This document shows positions 53,490 through 62,524 of a DNA stretch of 64,000 nt, piece by piece. The notes beneath the pieces are model-generated. The model did not search any database. It worked only from the letters and a program-made list of their open reading frames with translations, and was not told the origin of the DNA. The position numbers and the translations under genes were made by a program. Every line of letters starts with the position of its first letter. The first letter of the stretch is position 1. Source of the stretch: Pseudomonas sp. FP1742 (GTDB lineage Bacteria; Pseudomonadota; Gammaproteobacteria; Pseudomonadales; Pseudomonadaceae); NCBI RefSeq assembly GCF_030687145.1, contig NZ_CP117460.1, forward strand, positions 3,658,001 through 3,722,000. Direction: 5' to 3'.

Positions 53490-54664
53490 TCCGTTCAACC
53501 CTGCTTTTAGCGGCGACCGGCCTATTGTTGTCCGCGTGTGTTCAGCCACCCTTGCGTGGTACCGGCGATCTGGGCGTGGTGGTGGAGCGCGCCACCGGCA
53601 GCGTGCAAATCATCGAAAGCGATACCCACACCGCACTGGCCCGCCTCGAGGGTTTGGGCGATCTGTCCCATGCCTCGGTGGTGTTCTCCCGCGATCAGCG
53701 TTATGCCTATGTGTTCGGCCGCGACGGCGGGTTGAGCAAGATCGACCTGCTGACCCGACGCATCGATCAACGGGTGATACAGGGCGGCAACAGCATCGGC
53801 GGCGCCATCAGTCAGGACGGCAAACTCATCGCTGTGTCCAACTACGTGCCCGGCGGCGTGAAGGTGTTCGATGCCGAAACCCTGCAATTGGTGGCCGATA
53901 TTCCCGCGACACCGCTCGCCGATGGCAGCAAACGCTCACGGGTGGTGGGCCTGGTCGACGCGCCCGGTCAGCGGTTTGTGTTCAGCCTGTTCGATACCGG
54001 CGAGATCTGGAGCGCCGATTTCAGTCAGGGCAGCACGCCACGGATCAGCCGCTTCACCGGCGTCGGCCAGCAACCCTATGACGCGCTGATTACCCCCGAT
54101 GGTCGCTATTACATGGCTGGGCTGTTCGGCGAAGACGGCATGGCGCAACTCGACCTCTGGCATCCCGAGCGCGGGGTGCAGCGAGTGCTCGGTGATTACG
54201 GACGCGGCCAGGCGAAGTTGCCCGTCTACAAGATGCCGCATCTGGAGGGCTGGGCCGTTGCCGACAACCAGGCCTTCGTACCCGCCGTCGGCCGTCATCA
54301 GGTGCTGGTGATGGATTCCCGCACCTGGCAGCAGACTGCTGTCATCCCGGTGGCCGGCCAACCGGTGTTCGTCACGTCGCGGCCGGACGGTCGGCAACTG
54401 TGGGTCAATTTCGCCTACCCGGACAACGATCGGGTTCAGGTCATCGACAGCGAAACCCACGCCGTGGTCGCCGATCTGCGGCCGGGGCCGGCGGTGCTGC
54501 ACATGGAGTTCACCGCGCGCGGCGACCAGTTGTGGCTGTCGTTACGCGATGGCGATCAGGTTCAGGTCTGGGATCCGTACCGCCTGAAGCAGCTGAGCAA
54601 CCTTCCCGCCACCGCGCCGAGCGGCATCTTCTTCAGCAGCCGCGCGCAAAAAATGGGCTATTGA
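53486..54664 (+). CDS. nirF: Heme d1 biosynthesis lipoprotein
   Basis: A 392-residue protein with a lipoprotein signal (LLLAATGLLLSAC), so it is anchored at the outer face of a membrane in the periplasm. The rest is an eight-bladed propeller like the d1 domain of NirS (SVVFSRDQRYAYVFGRDGG, then MEFTARGDQLWLSLRDGD). It acts late in heme d1 synthesis and also interacts with NirS. There is no heme c motif. The ATG at 53486 overlaps the nirC stop. Confidence 0.93.
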   Translation: MIRSTLLLAATGLLLSACVQPPLRGTGDLGVVVERATGSVQIIESDTHTALARLEGLGDLSHASVVFSRDQRYAYVFGRDGGLSKIDLLTRRIDQRVIQGGNSIGGAISQDGKLIAVSNYVPGGVKVFDAETLQLVADIPATPLADGSKRSRVVGLVDAPGQRFVFSLFDTGEIWSADFSQGSTPRISRFTGVGQQPYDALITPDGRYYMAGLFGEDGMAQLDLWHPERGVQRVLGDYGRGQAKLPVYKMPHLEGWAVADNQAFVPAVGRHQVLVMDSRTWQQTAVIPVAGQPVFVTSRPDGRQLWVNFAYPDNDRVQVIDSETHAVVADLRPGPAVLHMEFTARGDQLWLSLRDGDQVQVWDPYRLKQLSNLPATAPSGIFFSSRAQKMGY

Positions 54665-54665
54665 A

Positions 54666-55124
54666 ATGAACCTCGACCTGCTCAGCCGCCAATTGATCGA
54701 CCGCTTCCAGCACGGCATGCCGCTGTGCCCGGAACCTTACAAGGAGATGGCGCGGATTCTCGGTTGCCGCGAGGACCAGGTGATGGCGTGCCTGGAAGCA
54801 ATGGATCAGGCCGGCACCCTCTCACGGATCGGCCCGGTGTTCGAACACAGTCGCGCCGGGGCCAGCACCCTCGCCGCCCTCGCCGTACCCGCCGAACGCC
54901 TGCAACAGGTCGCCGAGCGCGTCAGCCAATATCCCGAGGTCAATCACAACTACGCACGGGAGCATTTCTACAACCTGTGGTTTGTGCTGACCGGGCCTGA
55001 TCGCCCACACATCGAACGTGTTCTCGAACAACTTGAGAACGACACCGGCCTCGTGCCGCTGGATCTGCCGATGTTGACCGCTTACCGCATCGACCTCGGT
55101 TTTGCCTTGGGAGAAGGCCCATGA
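54666..55124 (+). CDS. nirD: Siroheme decarboxylase subunit NirD
   Basis: A 152-residue Lrp/AsnC-like protein without a functional activator role here. It has the winged-helix start ([28 protein letters not shown]), a central [22 protein letters not shown] and the shared [17 protein letters not shown] motif. NirD, L, G and H form the complex that decarboxylates siroheme to didecarboxysiroheme. The stop overlaps the nirL start by four bases. Confidence 0.93.
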   Translation: MNLDLLSRQLIDRFQHGMPLCPEPYKEMARILGCREDQVMACLEAMDQAGTLSRIGPVFEHSRAGASTLAALAVPAERLQQVAERVSQYPEVNHNYAREHFYNLWFVLTGPDRPHIERVLEQLENDTGLVPLDLPMLTAYRIDLGFALGEGP

Positions 55125-55636
55125 AGCCGGGATTGAGCCCCGAACAGACACAGGCCTTACGAAGGCACCTGGAAGACGGATTACCGCGTGTTTCGCGCCC
55201 TTATCAGGCCCTCGCCGAACGGATAAACGCCGACGAAAACCAGGTGCTCGCGCAAATGCGCCAGTGGCACGAACAAGGGCTGTTTCGTCGAGTCGGCCTG
55301 GTACTCAACCATCGCGCGCTGGGCTTTACCGCCAACGCCATGCTGGTGCTGGATGTTCCGGACGCGCTGATCGACGAAGTCGGCCAGCGTCTGGGCCGGG
55401 CGCCTGGTATCACCCTCTGCTATCAACGGCCGCGGCGCCTGCCGCAGTGGCGCTACAACCTGTTCTGCATGGTTCACGGGCGCCAGCGCGCGCAGGTCGA
55501 GGCGCAGATCCAGGCATTGCTGGAAGAACACCTGCTGAGCGACCTGCCCCATCAACTGCTGTTCAGCACCCATGCCTTCAAACAATGCGGCGGGCGCTTT
55601 GCCCCCTCGCCAACAGGAGCGCCCCTCCATGGATGA
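55121..55636 (+). CDS. nirL: Siroheme decarboxylase subunit NirL
   Basis: A 171-residue homologue of NirD, G and H with the second subfamily signature [22 protein letters not shown], as in NirH. The N-terminal helices are [23 protein letters not shown]. It belongs to the decarboxylase complex of heme d1 synthesis. The ATGA start couples it to nirD, and its end overlaps the nirG start. Confidence 0.93.
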   Translation: MKPGLSPEQTQALRRHLEDGLPRVSRPYQALAERINADENQVLAQMRQWHEQGLFRRVGLVLNHRALGFTANAMLVLDVPDALIDEVGQRLGRAPGITLCYQRPRRLPQWRYNLFCMVHGRQRAQVEAQIQALLEEHLLSDLPHQLLFSTHAFKQCGGRFAPSPTGAPLHG

Positions 55637-56072
55637 CCTCGACCGTCGGCTGATCAACCGCTTGCAACTGGGCCTGCCGCTGGTACGCCAGCCGTGGCAG
55701 GTACTGGCCGACGAACTGCAGAGCACCAGCACTGAACTGCTCGATCGCCTCCACGCGCTGCTGGAAGACGGCGTACTCACGCGCTTCGGCCCGATGTTCG
55801 ACATCGAACGCCTCGGCGGCGCCTTCACTCTCGCGGCGCTGGCAGTGCCGGAAGAGCGTTTCGAAGAGGTCGCCGGGCAACTGCAGGCCCTGCCTGAAGT
55901 GGCGCACAACTATCGACGCGAACACGCCTGGAACATGTGGTTCGTGCTCGCCTGCGCGACCGAACAAGACGTCACCGAAACCTTGCAATACATCGAAACC
56001 CTGACCGGTTTGCCGCTGCTCAACGTGCCTAAAGAGGAGACTTACCATGTCGGTCTGTACTTCCCGGTCTGA
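55629..56072 (+). CDS. nirG: Siroheme decarboxylase subunit NirG
   Basis: A 147-residue member of the NirD type ([21 protein letters not shown] and the N-terminal [27 protein letters not shown]). I chose ATG 55629, inside the last codons of nirL; the longer frame upstream duplicates nirL sequence in another frame. It pairs with NirH in the decarboxylase complex. It ends 26 bp into nirH. Confidence 0.92.
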   Translation: MDDLDRRLINRLQLGLPLVRQPWQVLADELQSTSTELLDRLHALLEDGVLTRFGPMFDIERLGGAFTLAALAVPEERFEEVAGQLQALPEVAHNYRREHAWNMWFVLACATEQDVTETLQYIETLTGLPLLNVPKEETYHVGLYFPV

Positions 56073-56550
56073 AGACACCCTGGCACACCGCCTGATTGAA
56101 CTGACCCAGGCCGGCCTGCCGCTGCTGGATGACCCGTGGGCCTGGCTCGCCGAACAGCTGGACCTGAGCATCGAATCCACCCTGGATCTGCTCAAGCGCC
56201 TGCAGGCCGAGGGCGCGATCCGGCGTATCGCCGCCGTCCCCAACCACTATCGCCTGGGCTATCGCCACAACGGCATGACGGTCTGGGACGTGCGCGATAC
56301 CGACATGCCGCGCCTCGGTGCGCTGATCGGTGCGCAGCCCTTCGTCAGTCATTGCTATCGACGCCCGCGACGAACCGCGTGGCGCTACAACCTGTTCGCC
56401 ATGGTGCACGGTCGCAGCCGCGAGGAAATCGACAGTTACCGCGATCACCTGCACTACTTGCTGGGCGATGCCTGTGTCGCCGACGAGATGCTGGTGAGCA
56501 GTCGCATCCTGAAAAAAACCGGTTTACGGCTACCGCCAACGCCACGCTGA
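56047..56550 (+). CDS. nirH: Siroheme decarboxylase subunit NirH
   Basis: A 167-residue subunit of the NirL type, with CYRRPRRTAWRYNLFAMVHGR and the N-terminal LAHRLIELTQAGLPLLDDPWAWLAEQL. Together NirD, L, G and H provide two pairs of related subunits for siroheme decarboxylation. GAGGAG lies seven bases before the ATG at 56047. Confidence 0.92.
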   Translation: MSVCTSRSEDTLAHRLIELTQAGLPLLDDPWAWLAEQLDLSIESTLDLLKRLQAEGAIRRIAAVPNHYRLGYRHNGMTVWDVRDTDMPRLGALIGAQPFVSHCYRRPRRTAWRYNLFAMVHGRSREEIDSYRDHLHYLLGDACVADEMLVSSRILKKTGLRLPPTPR

Positions 56551-56576
56551 ACACGCACTGGCCCAAGGAGATTTAC

Positions 56577-57755
56577 ATGTTGAGGATCAGCCAATACCTG
56601 CGTGCCCTGACCGGCCAGGCGCCAGCCCCCAGAACCAGCCCACCGGGCAGCAACCGGCCGCCGGTGGTGATCTGGAACCTGCTCAGGCGCTGCAACCTGA
56701 CGTGCAAACACTGCTACGCCACGTCCGCCGACAGCATCTTTCGCGACGAACTGGATACGCCCGCCGCACTGACCGTGATCGACGATCTGCACGACGCCGG
56801 CGTGAAGGTATTGATTCTTTCCGGCGGTGAACCGCTGTTGCGTGAGGATCTGTTTGTGCTCAGTGCCTACGCCCGCAGCAAGGGTTTCTTTGTGGCGTTG
56901 TCCACCAACGGCACGTTGATCGATGAGCAGAATATCGCGCAGATCCGCGCGGCGAATTTCGACTATGTCGGGATCAGCATCGATGGCCTGGAAGCCACCC
57001 ATGATGCGTTCCGTCAATTGAAGGGCAGCTTCGCCAGTTCCATGCGGGCGATCCGGCTCTGTCGCGAACAGGGCATTCGCGTCGGCTTGCGCACCACCCT
57101 GACCCAGGAGAATCATGCGCAACTGCCGCAATTGCTGGGGCTGATACGCGAGTATGACGTGCAGAAGTTTTATCTGTCGCACCTCAATTACAGCGGTCGC
57201 GGCAAACGCAGCCGCCAGCTCGACGCCCGGCAACAGATGAGCCGCGAAGCGATGACGCTGATTTTCGAACGGGCCTGGGAAGACATCCAGCACGGTCGCG
57301 ACAGCGATTTTGTCAGCGGCAACAACGATGCCGACGCGATTCTCTTGCTGCACTGGGTGGGCCTGCATCTACCCGAACATTACCCGCGCCTGGAACACAT
57401 GCTCCGCGCCTGGGGCGGCAACGCGTCGGGCAGCGGCATCGCTAACATCGACAACACCGGCGAAGTGCACCCCGACACCTATTGGTGGCAGCACTCGGTG
57501 GGCAATGTCCGGCACACGCCGTTTCGCACGCTGTGGCTGGACCGCCCGGACGCCTTGTTGCAGCGACTGCGCGTGCATCCGCGGGCCGTCAGTGGCCGCT
57601 GTGGTCAATGCCACTGGCTGAGTATCTGCAACGGCAATACCCGCACCCGCGCCTGGGCCGAAGGGGATCTCTGGGGCCAGGACCCCGGTTGTCACCTCAG
57701 TGATGCAGAAATTGGCATGCCGCCATTAACGACCATCCCTTGCGTCATGCACTGA
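56577..57755 (+). CDS. nirJ: Radical SAM enzyme of heme d1 synthesis
   Basis: A 392-residue radical SAM protein. The cluster motif is CNLTCKHC near residue 37, followed by LILSGGEPLLRED for SAM. The C-terminal auxiliary cluster region has CGQCHWLSIC and a last cysteine in GQDPGC (SPASM-like). NirJ removes two propionate side chains from didecarboxysiroheme, forming the oxo groups of heme d1. AAGGAG lies six bases before ATG 56577; the longer upstream frame is inside nirH. Confidence 0.94.
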   Translation: MLRISQYLRALTGQAPAPRTSPPGSNRPPVVIWNLLRRCNLTCKHCYATSADSIFRDELDTPAALTVIDDLHDAGVKVLILSGGEPLLREDLFVLSAYARSKGFFVALSTNGTLIDEQNIAQIRAANFDYVGISIDGLEATHDAFRQLKGSFASSMRAIRLCREQGIRVGLRTTLTQENHAQLPQLLGLIREYDVQKFYLSHLNYSGRGKRSRQLDARQQMSREAMTLIFERAWEDIQHGRDSDFVSGNNDADAILLLHWVGLHLPEHYPRLEHMLRAWGGNASGSGIANIDNTGEVHPDTYWWQHSVGNVRHTPFRTLWLDRPDALLQRLRVHPRAVSGRCGQCHWLSICNGNTRTRAWAEGDLWGQDPGCHLSDAEIGMPPLTTIPCVMH

Positions 57756-57825
57756 AGCACCCGCCTGGCGAGCCATCTGACAAAGGATGGGGCCGGCCCA
57801 CCTGATGAAGCACCAAGGACGTCCC

Positions 57826-58665
57826 ATGCATCCATCGATTATTTTACCGGCTGCACTTGAGTCCCCGTTCAGACCGGGCGAAGTCGCCCTGGTCGGCGCC
57901 GGCCCCGGCGATCCACGCTTGCTGACCCTGCGCGCCTGGAGCCTGTTGATGCAAGCCGACGCCGTGGTTTACGACCGCCTGATCAGCCCCGAGCTGCTGA
58001 CGTTGATCCCCCTCACCTGCGCCCGGCATTACGTCGGCAAGGCCAGTGGCTGCCATAGCCTGCCCCAGGAACAGATCAACGAACTGCTCGCCGACCTCGC
58101 CGATCTGGGGCAGCGTGTAGTCCGGCTCAAGGGTGGCGACCCGTTCATCTTCGGCCGTGGCGCCGAGGAGTTGGAGTATCTGCTGCAACGCAACATTGAC
58201 TGCCAGGTGGTCCCCGGCATTACTGCCGCCTCCGGGTGTAGCGCTTACGCTGGCATTCCGCTGACCCACCGGGATCTGGTCAACTCCTGTCGATTCATCA
58301 CCGGGCACCTGCAACACGATGGTGAGTTGCAATTACCCTGGAGCAGCCTCGTCGACAGCAGCCAGACCCTGGTGTTTTACATGGGGTTATCGAATCTCGG
58401 GATGATCGCCCGACGCTTGATCGAGGCCGGAATGCCCGCCGATACGCCGGCGGCGCTGATCAGCAATGGCACGCGATCCGACCAGCATGTTGCCCGTGGC
58501 TTGCTGCATCAACTGCCGACCCTGGCGCTGGATTGCCCACCGGGCATTCCGACGCTGACGGTAATCGGCACAGTGGTCGACCTGTTTGCGACCCAACAGC
58601 AGGAATACCCGGCGCGCTTTTACTCCGTTCCAGTGTTGCAACGCCACGGTAAGGTGGCGATATGA
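57826..58665 (+). CDS. nirE: Uroporphyrinogen III methyltransferase
   Basis: A 279-residue SAM-dependent enzyme that makes precorrin-2, the entry point to siroheme and heme d1. Motifs are VALVGAGPGDPRLLTLRA, VVYDRLISPELL, VVRLKGGDPFIFGRGAEE and VVPGITAASGCSAYAGIPLTHR. ATG 57826 has AAGGAC at good spacing; an in-frame ATG at 57805 would add seven residues. It overlaps nirN by four bases. Confidence 0.95.
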   Translation: MHPSIILPAALESPFRPGEVALVGAGPGDPRLLTLRAWSLLMQADAVVYDRLISPELLTLIPLTCARHYVGKASGCHSLPQEQINELLADLADLGQRVVRLKGGDPFIFGRGAEELEYLLQRNIDCQVVPGITAASGCSAYAGIPLTHRDLVNSCRFITGHLQHDGELQLPWSSLVDSSQTLVFYMGLSNLGMIARRLIEAGMPADTPAALISNGTRSDQHVARGLLHQLPTLALDCPPGIPTLTVIGTVVDLFATQQQEYPARFYSVPVLQRHGKVAI

Positions 58666-60155
58666 AGCGCATGCTGCTTGCCCCATTGTTATGGATCGGT
58701 GCGGCCCATGCCGGTGCAGCGGTTCCGCCCTCCGACGCGGCCGTCAATCTCTACCAACAGCATTGCCAGCGCTGCCATGGCGCCAACCGTCTCGGCGGTA
58801 CGGGACCTGCCTTGCTGCCGGAGAGTCTGAGCCGGATCAAACCCGACGAAATCCGCAGCGTGATCCAGGACGGTCGTCCCGCGAGTCAGATGACCGGGTA
58901 TGCCAACGTGTTCAACGCCACGCAGATCGACGCGCTGGTGGATTACCTTCAGCAACCACCCACCACCCCACCCAGCTGGAGTAACGACGACATTCGCGGC
59001 AGTCATTCCATTCTCGCCGATATCAACAAATTGCCCGACACACCTCAGCATGGCGCCGATCCACTGAACCTGTTTGTGGTGGTGGAAGCCGGCGACCATC
59101 ACATCGACATCCTCGACGGCGACCGCTTTGAAGTGCTGGCGCGGTTCGCTTCGCACTTTGCCGTGCATGGCGGGCCGAAGTTTTCACCGGATGGACGCTT
59201 CGTCTACGTGGCCTCTCGCGATGGCTGGATCAGCCTGTATGACTTGCACAACCTGAAACTGATCGCCGAGGTCCGCGCCGGACTCAACACCCGCAACCTC
59301 GCAGTGAGCAAGGACGGCCGCTGGGTGCTGGTGGGTAACTATTTGCCGGGCAACCTGGTGGTGCTCGATGCCCGTGATCTGTCACTGGTCAAAACCATTC
59401 CGGCGATCGGCCAGGACGGCACCGTGTCACGGGTCAGCGCGGTCTACACCGCGCCGCCACGGGACAGCTTCATCGTGGCGCTCAAGGACGTGAAGGAAGT
59501 CTGGGAACTGCCCTGCGCCGGCACACCGGACTTCGAGCCGCGCCGGATCCATGCCGAGGATGTACTGGACGACTTTTCCTTTTCACCGGATTACAAGCAA
59601 CTGCTGGCCACCTCACGCAAGGCCAAGGGCGGCCAGGTGATCGACCTCGACAGTGGCCAGGTGGTCACCGACATTCCGCTGCCGGGCATGCCGCACCTGG
59701 GGTCCGGGACTTATTGGAAACGTAACGGTGAATGGGTGTTCGCCACGCCGAACATCAGCAAGGGGCTGATCTCGGTCATCGACTTCAAGACCTGGAAACT
59801 GCTCAAGGAAATACCGACCCTGGGGCCTGGTTTCTTCATGCGCAGCCACGTCAACTCGCGGTATGCCTGGACCGACGTGTTCTTCGGCCCCGACAACGAT
59901 GCGATCCACTTGATCGACAAACAGACCCTGGAAATCGCCCACACCCTGCGCCCGATGCCCGGTAAGACCGCCGCCCACGTCGAATTCACCCGCGACGGTC
60001 GCTACCTGCTGCTGAGTATCTGGGCCACCGACGGTGCGTTGATCGTCTATGACAGCAACACCCTCAAGGAGGTCAAGCGCCTGCCGATGAACAAGCCGTC
60101 GGGCAAGTACAACGTGGGCAACAAGATTGAGTTTGTGGAGGGCACTTCGCATTAG
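58662..60155 (+). CDS. nirN: Dihydro-heme d1 dehydrogenase
   Basis: A 497-residue periplasmic protein, a NirS paralogue. After the signal peptide (LLWIGAAHAGAAV) comes a heme c domain with CQRCH, then the eight-bladed propeller (GGPKFSPDGRFVYVASRDGW, then GKTAAHVEFTRDGRYLLLSIW). NirN introduces the last double bond into heme d1 before transfer to NirS. It is the final gene of the nir operon and shares the nirSMCFDLGHJEN order of P. aeruginosa. Confidence 0.93.
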   Translation: MKRMLLAPLLWIGAAHAGAAVPPSDAAVNLYQQHCQRCHGANRLGGTGPALLPESLSRIKPDEIRSVIQDGRPASQMTGYANVFNATQIDALVDYLQQPPTTPPSWSNDDIRGSHSILADINKLPDTPQHGADPLNLFVVVEAGDHHIDILDGDRFEVLARFASHFAVHGGPKFSPDGRFVYVASRDGWISLYDLHNLKLIAEVRAGLNTRNLAVSKDGRWVLVGNYLPGNLVVLDARDLSLVKTIPAIGQDGTVSRVSAVYTAPPRDSFIVALKDVKEVWELPCAGTPDFEPRRIHAEDVLDDFSFSPDYKQLLATSRKAKGGQVIDLDSGQVVTDIPLPGMPHLGSGTYWKRNGEWVFATPNISKGLISVIDFKTWKLLKEIPTLGPGFFMRSHVNSRYAWTDVFFGPDNDAIHLIDKQTLEIAHTLRPMPGKTAAHVEFTRDGRYLLLSIWATDGALIVYDSNTLKEVKRLPMNKPSGKYNVGNKIEFVEGTSH

Positions 60156-60189
60156 GCTTTGTGCCCCTAATGCGGGGACAACTCAAACC

Positions 60190-60326
60190 TGTGGCGAGGG
60201 GGCTTGCCCCCGTTCGACTGCGAAGCAGTCGCAAAACAGCAGACGGCGGTGTAACTGAAACATTGTGGTGGAGAGTTAAAAGAGGGGCTGCTTCGCAGCC
60301 CAACGGGGGCAAGCCCCCTCGCCACA
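60190..60326. repeat. Second-class REP pair after nirN
   Basis: Arms beginning TGTGGCGAGGGGGCTTGCCC invert at the right end and frame a spacer of about 90 bp that includes GCGAAGCAGTCGC-like and GCTGCTTCGCAGC-like inner dyads. The same family occurs at 43910. It fills the gap between two convergent genes. Confidence 0.88.
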
Positions 60327-60352
60327 GGGATCTCGCCCACCTCCGCGCAGCA

Positions 60353-61099
60353 TCACCCCAAGGTATAACCGTTATCGACTTTCCAGTCCTGACCATAAAC
60401 ACCCCGCGCGCCTTGGGACAGCTGAAAGACAATCACGTTGGCCACCGCTGACGCATCGAGGAAATGACCGGGCAGCAGACGTTTGCCGAGAGTGTCGGCA
60501 ACCTCGTCGAGTTCCCCGTCGGTCAACCCCAGGTTGTCCCACATCGAGGTCGCGGTCGGCCCCGGGGAGACCAGATTGATGCGCACGTCATAACGCGCGA
60601 ATTCCACCGCCAATGTGCGCGCCTGCGCCGCCAGCGCGGCCTTGCTGGCAATGCAGGCGGCCAGACCAGGATAGCTCGAACCGGTCAGGAAGCTGCCGAC
60701 AAACACCACCGAAGCCGGACTCGCCAACTCCCCGCGTAACGCCGCCAGGGTATTCAACGCCCCGGCGCCGTTGACCGCCCACTGGCGCTGGAAGGCCGGC
60801 ATGTCGAGGCTATCGGCCATTTCGGCGATACCCGCGTTGGGCACCAGATAATCCACCGGCCCCAGCGCCGACGCATGTTCGGCCAGCGCCTGCAGGTCAT
60901 CCTGACAGGTCACGTCACCGGCACACCACTGCAGGCGCTCGCCATAGATCTGCTGCAAGGCCGGCAATTCACCGATTGTCCGTGACATCGCCAGCACCTT
61001 GACCCCGCGTGGCAACAGTGCGGCACACAAGGCCAGGCCTATCCCGGAACTGGCGCCCGTGACCACCGCCAAACGATCCTGAAACTCGGTTCTCATCAT
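60353..61099 (-). CDS. SDR-family protein lacking the catalytic tyrosine
   Basis: A 248-residue short-chain dehydrogenase homologue. The coenzyme motif is TGASSGIG, followed by PNAG. The segment that normally reads YxASK reads CIASK, so the catalytic tyrosine is replaced by cysteine while the lysine is kept; a serine is present in VGSFLTG. Ordinary ketone reduction is therefore doubtful. AGGAGG precedes two adjacent ATG codons (61099 and 61096). It lies between the nir operon and hemN, and its partner is unknown. Confidence 0.85.
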   Translation of the reverse strand: MMRTEFQDRLAVVTGASSGIGLALCAALLPRGVKVLAMSRTIGELPALQQIYGERLQWCAGDVTCQDDLQALAEHASALGPVDYLVPNAGIAEMADSLDMPAFQRQWAVNGAGALNTLAALRGELASPASVVFVGSFLTGSSYPGLAACIASKAALAAQARTLAVEFARYDVRINLVSPGPTATSMWDNLGLTDGELDEVADTLGKRLLPGHFLDASAVANVIVFQLSQGARGVYGQDWKVDNGYTLG

Positions 61100-61135
61100 T
61101 TCCTCCTGGCATCGCGGACGCCAGCACTGGGGACT

Positions 61136-62524
61136 TCAAACGGTACGTGAAAACCGGCCTTTTTGATCAGCGCCCAAATAGGCATCAAACGCCATCGCCG
61201 CGCTGCGCATCATCAAATGCCCGTGGGGCAGCAACACCAACGCGTCTTTGTGAATCTGCAGCAAGCCATCGCGAACATGCTCGTCCAGCTGCCTCAGCGC
61301 ATCGGCAAAGTAATCGGCAAAGCAAATGTCATGGCGCGCTTCAAACTTGCCGAAGTCGATCCGGCCGTGGCACATCAGATCGCTGATCACTTCACGGCGC
61401 AGCCGATCATCGGCGCTCAACCGGTAACCCCGATGCACAGGCAACAAGCCTTGATCGATACGGGCGTAGTACTGTGAAAGCTCCTTGACGCTCTGGCTGT
61501 AGCTGTCGCCGACCTTGCCGATGGAGGACACCCCGAGACCGATCAAATCGCAGTCGGCGTGGGTGGAATAACCCTGGAAATTGCGCTGCAACGTGCCATT
61601 GGCCCGGGCCAGCGCCAACTCATCGTCCGGCAAGGCGAAATGGTCCATGCCGATATAGATATAACCGGCCTCGGTCAGACGGCGGATAGTCAGTTCAAGC
61701 AACTCCAGTTTGCGCTCCGGCGGCGGCATGTCGGCCGAGCGAATCAGCCGTTGTGCCCGCACCAATTCCGGCAGATGGGCGTAGCTGTAGGCGGCAATCC
61801 GGTCCGGACGCAGCGCGATGATTTTGCCGAGGGTGACATCGAAACTCTCCACGGTTTGCAATGGCAGGCCGTAAATCAGATCGACACTGATCGATTTGAA
61901 TCGCGCCTGGCGCGCCGCAGCGACCAGTGCATGGATTTGCTCTTCACTTTGCTGCCGATTGACCGCAGCCTGCACGTCGGGATCGAAATCCTGTACGCCA
62001 AAGCTCAGACGATTGAACCCCAACTGGCGCAACGACTGGATCTGTTGGGTATTGATGGTGCGAGGGTCGACCTCGATGGAAAACTCATGCTCATCGCTGT
62101 CATCCATGTCGAATGCCTGGTGCAGGCAGTCCATGAGGTCAGCCAGTTGTTCGCTGGTCAAATAGGTCGGCGTGCCACCTCCCAGGTGCAGTTGCGTGAG
62201 TTTGCGGGTGCGGTCGAACAAGGCGGCTTGCATCGCGATTTCGCGCTTGAGGTACGTCAGGTACTCGACGGCGCGGTGGGTTTTCTGGGTAATGATTTTG
62301 TTGCAGGCGCAGTAGTAACAAAGGCTTTTGCAGAACGGGATGTGGATGTACACCGACAGCGATTTTGGCGTTGTCGCCTGGTTGCTGTCCGAGGCCGCAC
62401 GCTGATAGTCATCGACGGCGAACGCCTGGTGAAACTGCGGCGCAGTCGGGTAAGAGGTATAGCGCGGTCCTGGGAGGTCGTACTTTTCGACCAGGGCGCG
62501 ATTGAAATCAAATGAAGTTGTCAT
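61136..62524 (-). CDS. hemN: Oxygen-independent coproporphyrinogen III dehydrogenase
   Basis: A 462-residue radical SAM enzyme that decarboxylates coproporphyrinogen III for heme synthesis without O2. The cluster motif CKSLCYYCAC (CxxxCxxCxC) is near residue 61, preceded by YIHIPF, and GGGTP lies at about residue 111. The C-terminal HemN domain ends with LPHGHLMMRSAAMAFD. The start, ATG 62524, lies 17 bases inside the upstream HemN-like gene, so translation is coupled. This is a low-oxygen copy in the denitrification region. Confidence 0.95.
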   Translation of the reverse strand: MTTSFDFNRALVEKYDLPGPRYTSYPTAPQFHQAFAVDDYQRAASDSNQATTPKSLSVYIHIPFCKSLCYYCACNKIITQKTHRAVEYLTYLKREIAMQAALFDRTRKLTQLHLGGGTPTYLTSEQLADLMDCLHQAFDMDDSDEHEFSIEVDPRTINTQQIQSLRQLGFNRLSFGVQDFDPDVQAAVNRQQSEEQIHALVAAARQARFKSISVDLIYGLPLQTVESFDVTLGKIIALRPDRIAAYSYAHLPELVRAQRLIRSADMPPPERKLELLELTIRRLTEAGYIYIGMDHFALPDDELALARANGTLQRNFQGYSTHADCDLIGLGVSSIGKVGDSYSQSVKELSQYYARIDQGLLPVHRGYRLSADDRLRREVISDLMCHGRIDFGKFEARHDICFADYFADALRQLDEHVRDGLLQIHKDALVLLPHGHLMMRSAAMAFDAYLGADQKGRFSRTV

